This document shows, one piece after another, positions 8,212 through 17,099 of a stretch of DNA of 64,000 nt. Origin of the DNA: Histidinibacterium lentulum. GTDB taxonomy: Bacteria > Pseudomonadota > Alphaproteobacteria > Rhodobacterales > Rhodobacteraceae. The stretch is taken from NCBI RefSeq assembly GCF_003789055.1, contig NZ_ML119081.1:124001-188000 (forward strand). Direction: 5' to 3'. How positions within the stretch are numbered: the stretch's first letter is position 1; each line of letters begins with the position of its first letter. A model generated the notes under the pieces. That model saw nothing but the letters and a program-made list of their open reading frames with translations. It was not told the DNA's origin and ran no database searches. Both the position numbers and the translations under genes were made by a program.

Positions 8212-9416
8212 GGAGGCTGGTGGCGGCGCTCGTCGCGCTGTGGCTCGGGGGCGCTGCGACGGCGCAGGATTTCACGGGGCTGGCGCGACTGGACCTGACC
8301 GGCAGCGTCGTGGCGGACCTGGGCGAGGACCTCGAAGTGCGGCTCGCGCTGTCGCAGGCGGTACCGTGGCGGGTCTTCACCCTCGACGGGCCGCCGCGGC
8401 TGGTGATGGACTTTCGCGAGGTCGACTGGGGCGGCGCCGAGCCGGCGGCGCTCCTGCGAGCCGAGGGGGCGACGGCGCTGCGGATGGGCCGCTTCGCCCC
8501 CGGCTGGAGCCGGATGGTTGTGGATCTCGCAGGGCCGCTGGCGGTGAGGACGGCGGCGATGCGGACCGATGCGGCGACGGGGGAGGCGGTGGTGGAGCTG
8601 CGGCTGTCGCGCGTCGATCCGGAAGAGTTCGCGGCACGGTCGGGGGCGCCGGAGACGGGGCTCTGGGACCGGCCGCTGCCCGCGCCGCCGGCGGAGGCTC
8701 TCACGGCCGACGACGGGGTCGTGGTGGTGGCGATAGATCCGGGCCACGGCGGCGTGGATCCGGGGGCGGAATACGAGGGGGTGACGGAGGCCGACCTGAT
8801 GCTGCAGCTGGGCCTCGAGCTAGCCGAGGCTGTGGCGCGGGCGGGGATGGTGCCGGTGCTGACGCGGGCCGACGATACCTTCGTTCCCCTGTCGGCGCGG
8901 ATGAGTCTCGCGCGGGAGGCGGGGGCGGATCTGTTCGTCTCGCTCCATGCCGACGCGCTGGAGGGGCCGCAGGCGACGGGGGCCTCGGTCTACACGCTGG
9001 CGGAGGAGGGCGCGGAGGAGGCCAACGATCGGCTGGCGGAGCGGCACGGGCGGGGCGACCTGCTGGCGGGGCTCGACCTGAGCGGGCAGGACGACGAGGT
9101 GGCGGCGGTTCTGATGGATCTGGCGCGGATCGAGACCGCGCCAGAGGGGCTGCGGCTGGCCGACGCGCTGGTGGAGGGTCTGCGCGGGTCGGGGGCGACG
9201 CTTAACTCGCGGCCGCGGCGGGAGGCGGTGCTGGCGGTGCTGAGGGCGGCGGACTTTCCCTCCGTGCTGGTCGAAGCGGGCTTTCTGAGCCATCCGGACG
9301 ATAGGGAGCGGCTGACCGATCCGGCGGGGCGGGCGACGATCGTGGAGGGGCTCGTTAGGGGGATCGAAGCCTGGGCGGATGAGGAGGCGGCGCGGGCGCC
9401 GCTGCGGCGGCAGTGA
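8208..9416 (+). CDS. N-acetylmuramoyl-L-alanine amidase (AmiC type, AMIN + Amidase_3)
   Basis: Periplasmic zinc amidase that cleaves the stem peptide from peptidoglycan during septum splitting. The 402-aa product has a signal peptide (LWLGGAATAQ), an N-terminal AMIN-like beta domain (about 30-145) and a C-terminal Amidase_3 domain (about 175-395) with AIDPGHGGVDPGAEY (His ligand), the Glu in GVTEADLML, VSLHADA (His ligand) and VLVEAGFLSHPDD (catalytic Glu). The start at 8208 overlaps the aminotransferase stop. In many Rhodobacterales this gene sits directly before mrcA; here three unrelated genes lie between them. Confidence 0.93.
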   Translation: MRRLVAALVALWLGGAATAQDFTGLARLDLTGSVVADLGEDLEVRLALSQAVPWRVFTLDGPPRLVMDFREVDWGGAEPAALLRAEGATALRMGRFAPGWSRMVVDLAGPLAVRTAAMRTDAATGEAVVELRLSRVDPEEFAARSGAPETGLWDRPLPAPPAEALTADDGVVVVAIDPGHGGVDPGAEYEGVTEADLMLQLGLELAEAVARAGMVPVLTRADDTFVPLSARMSLAREAGADLFVSLHADALEGPQATGASVYTLAEEGAEEANDRLAERHGRGDLLAGLDLSGQDDEVAAVLMDLARIETAPEGLRLADALVEGLRGSGATLNSRPRREAVLAVLRAADFPSVLVEAGFLSHPDDRERLTDPAGRATIVEGLVRGIEAWADEEAARAPLRRQ

Positions 9417-9528
9417 GGCGGTCCCACGTTGAGACCGGATGGAAGAACATGAAAAGAAGCATGAAAAGTGTTAATGGACCGATCCGCGGGGCGGACCCGC
9501 ACAGGGGAATCGGCCCGGGGAGCGACCG

Positions 9529-9966
9529 TTGAGGACAGCCTGGCCCGAGAACCTGCATCCGCTGACGGAGGCGCTGGCCGAGCCGTCCTCGGCGTTTCAG
9601 GAGCATCTGGGGCACCGGCTGACCGGCTGGGGGCCGGGCTATGCCCGGTTCGAGATGGCGGTGACGCCGGCGCTGATGAACCGCCACGGCGTGCCCCATG
9701 GCGGGGTCCACGCGACGATCCTCGACAGCGCCATGGGCTATGCCGGGGTGTTCCCCGGCGAGGCGGAGGGAGCGGAGCGGCCGATGTCGCAGACCCTGTC
9801 GCTCAGCGTGAACTACCTTGCCCCGGCCCGGGGCTCCGCCCTGATGGCCGAGGGGCGGGTGACGGGGGGCGGACGGCGGACCTATTTCACCGAGGCGCGT
9901 CTCTGGGACGGGGCGGGCACGCTGGTGGCCACGGCCACGGGTGTCTTCCGTGTCCGGGGAGGATGA
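9529..9966 (+). CDS. PaaI-family hotdog thioesterase
   Basis: Small (145 aa) hotdog-fold acyl-CoA thioesterase, cytosolic. The diagnostic stretch is NRHGVPHGGVHATILDSAMGYAG, containing the H-G-G-x3-T-x2-D active-site pattern of the PaaI/YdiI group, followed by beta strands SLSVNYLAP and GGRRTYFTEARLWDGAGTLVATATGVFR. The start is a TTG preceded by GGGGAG at a 6-base distance; there is no nearby in-frame ATG with a better site. The gene lies about 110 bp after the amidase and 67 bp before the histidine kinase gene. Its natural substrate is unknown. Confidence 0.87.
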   Translation: MRTAWPENLHPLTEALAEPSSAFQEHLGHRLTGWGPGYARFEMAVTPALMNRHGVPHGGVHATILDSAMGYAGVFPGEAEGAERPMSQTLSLSVNYLAPARGSALMAEGRVTGGGRRTYFTEARLWDGAGTLVATATGVFRVRGG

Positions 9967-10033
9967 AGGACCCCGTATTGCGCCGGTTGCGTCGCGGCTC
10001 TAGGGTCCACTCCTGCTGGGATGGAGGCCGTGA

Positions 10034-11212
10034 ATGAGCGCGACCAGGGAGGTCACGACCGGGGCGCTGCTCGCGCAGCGCAGCGTGATCGTGGAATTCG
10101 GACGAATTGCGCTCCAGTCGGAGTCCCTCGACGAGATCCTGACCAAGGCCTGCGAATGCTGCGCGGAGGCATTGGAAACGGATCTGTCGAAGGTCCTGCG
10201 ACTCGAGGATGACGGGCAGCACCTGCGCGTCGTGGCGGGGATAGGCTGGGAGGACGGCATCGTCGGCGAGGAGGTCGTGCCGCGGCCGGAAACGTCCTCG
10301 GAGGGGTTCGCGCTCTATCACGGAAAGCCGGCGGTCTCGTCCAAACTCGAGGAGGACGGGTTCGACTATCCGGCCTTCCTGAAGCGCCACGGGGTCAAGT
10401 CCATGGTCAACGTGATCATCCCGGGCAGCGAGGGCGCGCCGCCGTTCGGCCTCCTGGAGGTGGATAGCCGCGAGGAACGGGAGTTCACGCAGTCGGACGT
10501 GGAGTTCCTGCAGGGCTACGCCAATATCGTGGGCGCGGCGATCGAGCGGTTCTCGAAATCGGACGCCCTGCGCCGCGCCGTGCAGGAACGGGAGCGGGCG
10601 CTGGGGGAATTGCAGCACCGGGTCAGGAACAACCTGTCGGTCCTGCAAAGCCTCATCCGCACGCGGAACACCCGGACCGATCATCCGGAGGTGCGCAACG
10701 AGACTGCGCTGATCCTCGGGCAGATCGAGACCCTCGTGCAACTGCACGAGTTGCTGACCAGTTCGAGCGATATCGACGAGATCGAGCTGGGCGGGTTCCT
10801 CTCGGCGCTCTGTTCGCAGATCGCGTCGTTCGGGTCCGACAGGACCACCCGTTGCGACCTGCGCACGCGGATCGAGTCGATCGTCGTCGAGAGCGGCGCC
10901 GCGATCCCCCTCGGCATCATCGCCAACGAGTTCATGACCAATTCGCTGAAGCACGCGGTGCGGGAGAACCGATGCGACGTCTTCCTGTCCGTGGTGAACG
11001 GCGAGGAGGGCGTCGAGGTCGAGCTCAGCGACGGCGGCGACGGGCTGGGTGATGCGCTCGATCAGCCGCGGACGAGCGGGAGAGCGTCGGGGCTGAGCTA
11101 TATCGAGGCGCTGATCCGGCAGATCGGCGCGGAGGGAAGCTGGAACAGCGAGGGCGGCACGACCCTGCGGATCCTGCTGCCACACGAGCGGAGACGCGGC
11201 GCCGGGGGGTGA
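10034..11212 (+). CDS. GAF-HisKA_2 sensor histidine kinase, orphan
   Basis: Soluble cytoplasmic two-component kinase of 392 aa. A GAF sensor domain (about 30-175) is followed by a HisKA_2 dimerisation domain with the phospho-acceptor His in LGELQHRVRNNLSVLQSLIRTRN (about residue 197), then a HATPase domain with the N-box IIANEFMTNSLKHAV and G-box elements DGGDGLG and GRASGLSYIEALIRQIG. Kinases of this subclass commonly feed PhyR/LovR-like or single-domain response regulators; no regulator gene is adjacent, so the partner must be elsewhere. The signal bound by the GAF domain is unknown. It is convergent with the methyltransferase gene. Confidence 0.9.
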   Translation: MSATREVTTGALLAQRSVIVEFGRIALQSESLDEILTKACECCAEALETDLSKVLRLEDDGQHLRVVAGIGWEDGIVGEEVVPRPETSSEGFALYHGKPAVSSKLEEDGFDYPAFLKRHGVKSMVNVIIPGSEGAPPFGLLEVDSREEREFTQSDVEFLQGYANIVGAAIERFSKSDALRRAVQERERALGELQHRVRNNLSVLQSLIRTRNTRTDHPEVRNETALILGQIETLVQLHELLTSSSDIDEIELGGFLSALCSQIASFGSDRTTRCDLRTRIESIVVESGAAIPLGIIANEFMTNSLKHAVRENRCDVFLSVVNGEEGVEVELSDGGDGLGDALDQPRTSGRASGLSYIEALIRQIGAEGSWNSEGGTTLRILLPHERRRGAGG

Positions 11213-11226
11213 TCCCGCGTGCCTGA

Positions 11227-11246
11227 GGCTGTCGCGCGCGACAGCC
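11227..11246. terminator. Hairpin between convergent kinase and methyltransferase genes
   Basis: GGCTGTCGCGCGCGACAGCC is a perfect 20-bp palindrome placed just after the kinase stop. It has no clear U-tract, so terminator function is inferred from position and stem strength. Confidence 0.45.
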
Positions 11247-11269
11247 GGAGGTGCCGGTTCGGACGGCGG

Positions 11270-11914
11270 TCAGCCCTCGGGCGGCAGATCCGCCGGGCGG
11301 CGGCGGCGGGCGAGCCAGACGGTATGGCCGCCGCAGCTTTCGTCCTCGGGGACGAAGGCCAGTACGTCGAAGCCCGCCTCGGTCAGCAGCGTGCGGTATT
11401 CGCCCGGATCGAGGCTTGCGTGCCAGACCGGCTCTCCGGCGACCTCGCCCCAGGCCTCGCCGGCGCGGTGGCCGGTGGTGAGCATGAGCGCGGCGCCCGG
11501 CGCGGCATGGGCCGCCATGGTCCGCACGGCCGCGCGCTGATCGTCGGGGCCGAGGTGAAAGAGGCTGTCCCAGGCGAGAAGGCCCTCGAAGGTCTCGCCC
11601 AGGTCGAGGCTGCGCATGTCGCCCTTCACCGCCGCGTGCCCGGGCATGTTCTCCGCGAAGAGCGCGACCATGGCGGGCGCGGCATCGACGCCCGTGACCG
11701 AGGCGCCCCGTTCCGCGAGGTAGCGCGCCATGGGCCGGCCCGCGCCGCATCCGAGATCGAGGACCCGCTGCACCCGGCCGGTGACGGGCATGTGGGCGCG
11801 AAAGCGGTCGAGCCACCGGCGCTCGGTCAGGGCCTGGCTGCGGGCGGAGGCCCAGTCGGGCGCGATGCGGTCGTAGAGGGCGGCGATCTCTTCGGGGGTC
11901 ATGGCGTCTGACAT
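11270..11914 (-). CDS. Class I SAM-dependent methyltransferase
   Basis: Rossmann-fold methyltransferase of about 214 aa. Motif I is VLDLGCGAGRPMARYLAERG, followed by VTGVDAAPAMVALF (acidic residue binding the ribose) and KGDMRSLDLGETFEGLLAWDSLFHL, the pattern of Methyltransf_11/25 enzymes. I place the start at the ATG at 11914 (MSDAMTPEEI); the frame stays open 15 codons further upstream but that stretch looks untranslated. Substrate unknown. It is divergent from mrcA and convergent with the histidine kinase. Confidence 0.85.
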   Translation of the reverse strand: MSDAMTPEEIAALYDRIAPDWASARSQALTERRWLDRFRAHMPVTGRVQRVLDLGCGAGRPMARYLAERGASVTGVDAAPAMVALFAENMPGHAAVKGDMRSLDLGETFEGLLAWDSLFHLGPDDQRAAVRTMAAHAAPGAALMLTTGHRAGEAWGEVAGEPVWHASLDPGEYRTLLTEAGFDVLAFVPEDESCGGHTVWLARRRRPADLPPEG

Positions 11915-12070
11915 GGCCTTGATCTCGCGCGCGGCGGGCCGCGGTGCAAGGGCACGCAAGCGTGATCGTTGCGGCAGGCGGAAAAGGGCCGGGCAGGCCG
12001 CCCCGGCTTTTGACCCGGGGCGGACCCGCGCCTATAAGCGGGCAACCCTTGCGCCGCGTGGAGCCTGACG

Positions 12071-14590
12071 TTGATCCTCCGACCGATCATGAACATTCTC
12101 GGCGCGCTGTTTTCGCTGGTGGTGCTGGGCGTCTTCATGGCGGGTCTCACGGTGGGGGCCGTGTTCCACATGTACGGGCGGGACCTGCCGAGCTATGACA
12201 CCCTCGCGTCCTACACGCCCAAGACGATAAGCCGGATCTACAATCCCGAAGGCGACATCATCGACGAATTCGCCACCGAGCGGCGACTGTTCACGCCGGC
12301 GGAGGAAATCCCGGACCTCGTGAAGCAGGCCTTCATCTCGGCCGAGGACAAGAACTTCTATCAGCATTCGGGCTATGACGTGCGCGGCATGGTCGTGGCG
12401 TTCTACGACGCGGTGCGCACCCGGGGGGAGAACCTGCGGGGCGCCTCCACGATCACCCAGCAGGTCATGAAGAACTTCCTTTTGTCGAGCGACCGGACGG
12501 CGGAGCGCAAGATCAAGGAGATCCTGCTCGCCGCGCGGATGGAAGAGTCGATGTCGAAGGAGCGCATCCTCGAGCTCTATCTCAACGAGATCTTTCTGGG
12601 GCAGAACTCCTACGGCGTCACCGCGGCGGCGCAGACCTATTTCAACAAGTCGCTGGACGAACTGACGCCGGGCGAGGCGGCCTACCTGGCCTCGCTGCCC
12701 AAGGCGCCGTCGAACCGGCACCCGGTGCGCGACTACGACGTGGCGGTCTTCTGGCGCGACAACACGCTGCGCGAGATGTTCGAGAACGGCTATATCGACG
12801 AGCAGACCTACCGGGCCGAGGTGGCGCTGCCGCTGCGCACGGTGCAGTCGGGGGATATCCCCTCGTTCCGCTCGGACCTGCCGCCGCGGGACTATTTCAC
12901 CGACGAGATCCGGCGGCAGCTGAGCCTCGAGTTCGGGGAGGAGGAGTTCTTCTCGGGCGGGCTTGCGATCCGGGCGACGATCGACCCGGAGATGCAGGAG
13001 GTGGCGACCGAGAGCCTGCGCATTGCGCTGGAGTCCTACGACCGGAGCCTCGGGCGCTGGCGCGGGACGGGGGAGAGCATCGACCCGGCTCTGCTGGAGA
13101 CCGAGGCGGCGTGGCGCGTGGCGCTGGCCGAGGTGGACGTGGCGCGGGACATCGTGCTGGAGAACCCCTGGCTGCCGGCCGTGGTGATCGAGCGGCAGGA
13201 GGGCCAGATGATCCTCGGGGTCGAGGGTGTCGAGGGCCGGGTGAGCGTGCCGCGGGAGGATATCTCGTGGCTCCCGGGCGATTTCTTCGCCGAGTTCGAG
13301 GTGGGCGACGTGGTGCATGTGCGCCAGATGACCTCCGACAGCGACGGCAGCCTGATCCGCTGGACACTCAGGCAGGTGCCGCAGGTGCAGGGCGCCTTCA
13401 TGGCGATGGACGTGAACACCGGGCGCGTGATCGCCATGCAGGGGGGCTTCAGCTACCAGGATTCGGTGTTCAACCGCGCCACGCAGGCGCTGCGGCAGCC
13501 GGGCTCGGCGTTCAAGCCCTTCGTCTTCGCGGCGGCGCTGGACAGCGGCTACACGCCCGCGTCGATCATCGTGGACGCGCCCATCGAGATCAACACGCCC
13601 CAGGGTCTGTGGCGGCCGCAGAACGCCTCGAACCAGTTCTACGGCCCGACGCCGATGCGGACCGGGGTGGAGCAGTCGCGGAACCTGATGACCATCCGGC
13701 TTGCCCAGGAGATCGGGATGGACACGGTCGCGCGCTATGCGGAACGGTTCGGGGTCTACGATAACATGTCCCGGGTCCTGTCGACGGCCCTCGGTGCCGA
13801 CGAGACCACGCTGTTCCGCATGGTCGCCGCCTATGCGATGTTCGCCAACGGCGGCGAGCGGGTGGAGCCGACGCTGGTGGACAGGGTGCAGGACCGCTAT
13901 GGCCGCACGGTCTACCGTCACGACCAGCGCACCTGTGTCGACTGCTCGGTCGCCGATCTGCCGGAGGGCCAGGCGCCACGGATCACCTCCAGCCGGGAGC
14001 GGGTCATCAACCCGATCACCGCCTATCAGCTCGTCTCGATGCTGGAGGGGGTGGTCGAGCGGGGCACCGCGGCGCGGACCGTGAACCTGCCGGTGCCGGT
14101 CGCGGGCAAGACCGGCACCACCAACGACGCCAAGGACGTGTGGTTCGTGGGCTTCTCCTCGAACATCGTGGCGGGCTGCTACATCGGCTACGATACGCCG
14201 CGCAGCCTGGGGTCGGGCGCGTCGGGCGGCGGGATCTGCGGGCCGGTCTTCAACCGATTCATGGCCGAGGCGATCGGGCGCTACGGCGGGGGCGAGTTCG
14301 TCGTGCCGGAGGATTGTCAGTTCATTCCGATCGACCGCTTTTCCGGGGCCCGGCTGCCCGCGGGCGCCTCGGGCGGCAACGTGGTCAACGAGTGCTTCCG
14401 CCCCGGCGAGGAGCCGATCTTCGGGATCACCTTCGACGGCGGCTTCGCCATGGCCGGCGATCTGCCGCTGGTGGACGAGGTGAGCGCGGCGCGCGGCGTG
14501 TCGACCACGGTGACCACCTCCACCGGGCGCAACGTGGAGGTCGGCCCGCGGGCGTCCTTCGGCACCCTGTCCTCGGGCGGGCTGTACTGA
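12071..14590 (+). CDS. mrcA: Penicillin-binding protein 1A (bifunctional transglycosylase/transpeptidase)
   Basis: Class A PBP that polymerises lipid II and crosslinks peptidoglycan at the inner membrane. The 839-aa product has an N-terminal transmembrane helix (about 8-35), a GT51 domain with catalytic Glu in FISAEDKNFYQH (Glu92) and ASTITQQVMKN, an OB-like insert (about 300-430), and a transpeptidase domain with the nucleophile in GSAFKPF (Ser479, Lys482), SRN (Ser536) and KTGTTNDAKDVWFVG (Lys680). The start is a TTG with GGAG 7 bases upstream; an in-frame ATG six codons later is the alternative. It likely acts with the nearby amidase in wall remodelling. Confidence 0.96.
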   Translation: MILRPIMNILGALFSLVVLGVFMAGLTVGAVFHMYGRDLPSYDTLASYTPKTISRIYNPEGDIIDEFATERRLFTPAEEIPDLVKQAFISAEDKNFYQHSGYDVRGMVVAFYDAVRTRGENLRGASTITQQVMKNFLLSSDRTAERKIKEILLAARMEESMSKERILELYLNEIFLGQNSYGVTAAAQTYFNKSLDELTPGEAAYLASLPKAPSNRHPVRDYDVAVFWRDNTLREMFENGYIDEQTYRAEVALPLRTVQSGDIPSFRSDLPPRDYFTDEIRRQLSLEFGEEEFFSGGLAIRATIDPEMQEVATESLRIALESYDRSLGRWRGTGESIDPALLETEAAWRVALAEVDVARDIVLENPWLPAVVIERQEGQMILGVEGVEGRVSVPREDISWLPGDFFAEFEVGDVVHVRQMTSDSDGSLIRWTLRQVPQVQGAFMAMDVNTGRVIAMQGGFSYQDSVFNRATQALRQPGSAFKPFVFAAALDSGYTPASIIVDAPIEINTPQGLWRPQNASNQFYGPTPMRTGVEQSRNLMTIRLAQEIGMDTVARYAERFGVYDNMSRVLSTALGADETTLFRMVAAYAMFANGGERVEPTLVDRVQDRYGRTVYRHDQRTCVDCSVADLPEGQAPRITSSRERVINPITAYQLVSMLEGVVERGTAARTVNLPVPVAGKTGTTNDAKDVWFVGFSSNIVAGCYIGYDTPRSLGSGASGGGICGPVFNRFMAEAIGRYGGGEFVVPEDCQFIPIDRFSGARLPAGASGGNVVNECFRPGEEPIFGITFDGGFAMAGDLPLVDEVSAARGVSTTVTTSTGRNVEVGPRASFGTLSSGGLY

Positions 14591-14601
14591 GGGCGGGACG
14601 G

Positions 14602-14618
14602 GGGCGCGGCGCGCGCCC
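14602..14618. terminator. Short GC hairpin at convergent gene ends
   Basis: GGGCGCG and CGCGCCC pair across a 3-base loop between the mrcA stop and the end of the leftward secreted-protein gene. No U-tract; function inferred from location. Confidence 0.35.
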
Positions 14619-14953
14619 TAGGGCCGGGCGTAGGAATTCAGGACACGGCCGATGAAGGGCGAGGCGGTGGCGAAGGAGCGGCCGCGGGTGCTGCGCATGG
14701 CAAAGGGTCCGGGCAGCGGCGTGGCGCCGGGAGAGGTCGGAGCCGCGGTGCCCGAGCCCGTGGGCGGCGGCTGGCCTCCGGGAGCGATCATCGTCGGCAG
14801 CGGCGCCGCATTCAGCTGAGCGGCCACGGCGCCCGCGCCCGGCTGCTGGACCGCGCCGCCGGGCAGGTTGTCGGTCACGGTGTCGCCGGCGCGCGCGGCG
14901 GCGGGCAGGGCGAGCCCGAGGGCGACGGCGAGGACGAGGGGTTTGCACGACAT
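14618..14953 (-). CDS. Small secreted Pro/Ala/Gly-rich protein, unknown function
   Basis: The 111-aa product begins with a clear signal peptide (MSCKPLVLAVALGLALPAAARA|GDTV) and continues as a low-complexity Gly/Pro/Ala/Thr-rich chain with no recognisable domain or cysteine in the mature part. It follows the outer-membrane-like gene by 23 bp in the same direction, so the two are probably one transcription unit and may act together at the cell surface. The reading frame keeps strong third-position GC and a proper signal sequence, which argues it is a real gene. I do not recognise a family. Confidence 0.6.
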   Translation of the reverse strand: MSCKPLVLAVALGLALPAAARAGDTVTDNLPGGAVQQPGAGAVAAQLNAAPLPTMIAPGGQPPPTGSGTAAPTSPGATPLPGPFAMRSTRGRSFATASPFIGRVLNSYARP

Positions 14954-14976
14954 GGCATGTCCTTTCGGGAAGGCGG

Positions 14977-15753
14977 TCAGAACCCGAGCGCGATGGAGAG
15001 GCTGACCTGCCGGTGATCCGTCGCATCGGCGGCATCGAGAACGCCGAGGCTGAGGCTGGCCCCGGTCCGGGGGATCGAGACCGTCGCGCCGAGGTTGACC
15101 TGGGTTTCGGTCGCCGAGACGCTGCCGCTGACGAAGGGGGTCAGCCCGAGGCCGAGACCGAGGAAGGCGCCGTCGTCGAGGCGGCCCGAGCCGTCCGCGG
15201 CGCGGGTCGTGTCGGTGCCGTAGCCGAGGCTGATCTGCAGCGGCAGTTCCGCGCCCGCGGCCGGCAGGCCGACAAGGTGGGAGACGTAGACCGATGACAT
15301 CTCGGGCCGGTCCGCGGCCTCTCCCCAGGGGGCGAGATTCGACAGCGAGACCCCTGCGAAGGTCGCCGATGCGCCGCCCGCGCGCAGGAGGCGGGAGGCG
15401 GAGACGCTGAATGCGCCCGCGTCGCCGAACGGCTCCAGCCCCGTCAGGGCGAGGCCGAAGGTCAGGCTGACGCCGTCGATCGGATCGCCGGTATTGTAGC
15501 CGAGGACGAGGTCGCCGTCGCTGCCGAGCCCCTTCATGCCGGCGCGGGGGTGGGCGAAACTGGCGCCGACGAAGGCGGTTCCGGCGCGGGGGGCGACCGC
15601 GCTCGGAACGCCGAACGTCGCGGGAAACGAGAGCTGGGCCGGCGGTGCAGCCCGTAGCGCCGGGGGCGGTTCGACGACGGTCTGGGCGGGGGAGAGCCCC
15701 GGGAGGAGAAGTGCGACCACGAAGGGGACAAGAGGGGGGCAGGTCCTGAACAT
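14977..15753 (-). CDS. Putative outer-membrane beta-barrel-like protein
   Basis: The 258-aa exported protein has a signal peptide (MFRTCPPLVPFVVALLLPGLSPAQ). The rest alternates short hydrophobic strands with Gly/Asp/Ser turns (for example DGVSLTFGLALTG, SATFAGVSLSNLAPW, LPLQISLGYGTD, GASLSLGVLDA) and ends in VSLSIALGF, a C-terminal phenylalanine strand typical of BamA substrates. It has no recognised family. The start at 15753 was chosen because it begins the signal peptide; the frame extends 61 codons upstream without coding character. It is divergent from prfB and probably co-transcribed with the small secreted protein downstream. Confidence 0.65.
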   Translation of the reverse strand: MFRTCPPLVPFVVALLLPGLSPAQTVVEPPPALRAAPPAQLSFPATFGVPSAVAPRAGTAFVGASFAHPRAGMKGLGSDGDLVLGYNTGDPIDGVSLTFGLALTGLEPFGDAGAFSVSASRLLRAGGASATFAGVSLSNLAPWGEAADRPEMSSVYVSHLVGLPAAGAELPLQISLGYGTDTTRAADGSGRLDDGAFLGLGLGLTPFVSGSVSATETQVNLGATVSIPRTGASLSLGVLDAADATDHRQVSLSIALGF

Positions 15754-15972
15754 CGCGCGCGTCGTCTCCCTCGTCTCAAGCTGCCGGGCCGCCGGACGAG
15801 AACCGCCCCCGGCCGCCTTTACCAATTGCGCGAAATTGGTTGCCGTTTGGTTAATTCCGCTGGCCGTAATGCGGCGGCGGTGCGTCACGCCGCGCGGCCG
15901 GCGGTCCGCGGCGTCCCTTGTGACGGAAATACGCATTGTCTATCAGGGCCCCCAGACCGCAAAGAGGGCAAC

Positions 15973-17097
15973 ATGCGCGCCGAGATCCAGAGCATCGTCG
16001 AGGACATCCGCAAGTCGCTGGGCCTGCTCGCCCAGCGGATGGACCGGGAGACCGCGGCCCACCGGCTCGAGGAGTTCAACGCGCGCGTGGAGGATCCCGC
16101 GCTGTGGAACGACCCCGCCGCTGCGCAGAAGCTGATGCGGGACCGGCAGGCGCTGCTGGATTCCATCGAGACCTACGAGAGCATCGCCCGGGAGCTCGAC
16201 GACAACATCGAACTGATCGAGATGGGCGAGGCGGAGGAGGATGCCGATGTGGTGCGCGAGGCGGAGGAGGCCCTGCGCGCCCTGAAGGCGCGGGCCGGGC
16301 AGAAGGAGCTCGAGGCGCTGCTCGACGGCGAGGCGGACGGCAACGACACCTTCCTCGAGATCAACGCGGGCGCGGGTGGCACCGAGGCCTGCGACTGGGC
16401 GCAGATGCTCCAGCGCATGTATGTCCGTTGGGCCGAGGCCCATGGCTACAAGGTGGAGCTGCAATCCGAGGAAGCCGGCGGCGAGGCGGGGATCAAGTCG
16501 GCGGCCTATAAGATTTCGGGCGCCAATGCCTATGGCTGGCTCAAGTCCGAGAGCGGCGTGCACCGGCTGGTGCGGATCTCTCCCTTCGGCAAGGGCACGC
16601 GGGAGACCTCCTTTGCCAGCGTCTGGGTCTATCCGGTGGTCGACGACAACATCGAGATCGAGGTGAACCCGGCCGATATCCGCATCGACACCTACCGCTC
16701 CTCGGGCGCGGGCGGGCAGCACGTCAACACGACCGATTCGGCGGTGCGGATCACCCACCAACCCACCGGGATCGTCGTGACGAGTTCGGAGAAGTCCCAG
16801 CACCAGAACCGCGACATCGCCATGAAGGCGCTGAAATCGCGGCTCTACCAGATGGAGCTGGAACGGCGCACCGCCTCGATCCAGGAGGCCCATGACGCCA
16901 AGGGCAGCGCGGGCTGGGGCAACCAGATCCGCTCCTATGTGCTGCAGCCCTACCAGATGGTGAAGGATCTGCGCACGGGGGTGGAGACCTCGGACACGTC
17001 GGGGGTGCTCGACGGGGATCTCGATCGGTTCATGGCCGCGACCCTGGCGCAGGAGGTTTCGGGCAAGTCCCGGGCCGAGGCGCGGGCCGAGGAGTAG
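15973..17097 (+). CDS. prfB: Peptide chain release factor 2
   Basis: RF2 (374 aa) recognises UGA and UAA stop codons and triggers peptide release on the ribosome. Landmarks are the PCRF domain (about 70-190, GAGGTEACDWAQMLQRMY), the stop-codon discriminator tripeptide SPF in VRISPFGKGTRETSF, and the catalytic loop SGAGGQHVNTTDSAVR with GGQ. The reading frame is continuous from ATG 15973, so the autoregulatory +1 frameshift found in Escherichia coli prfB is absent here. Its stop is 2 bases from the start of the P-loop protein gene. Confidence 0.97.
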   Translation: MRAEIQSIVEDIRKSLGLLAQRMDRETAAHRLEEFNARVEDPALWNDPAAAQKLMRDRQALLDSIETYESIARELDDNIELIEMGEAEEDADVVREAEEALRALKARAGQKELEALLDGEADGNDTFLEINAGAGGTEACDWAQMLQRMYVRWAEAHGYKVELQSEEAGGEAGIKSAAYKISGANAYGWLKSESGVHRLVRISPFGKGTRETSFASVWVYPVVDDNIEIEVNPADIRIDTYRSSGAGGQHVNTTDSAVRITHQPTGIVVTSSEKSQHQNRDIAMKALKSRLYQMELERRTASIQEAHDAKGSAGWGNQIRSYVLQPYQMVKDLRTGVETSDTSGVLDGDLDRFMAATLAQEVSGKSRAEARAEE

Positions 17098-17099
17098 GC

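Noticed and set aside
12032-13921. Leftward 629-codon frame opposite mrcA
   Set aside because: Shadow of the PBP1A gene; no signal, domain or ribosome site.
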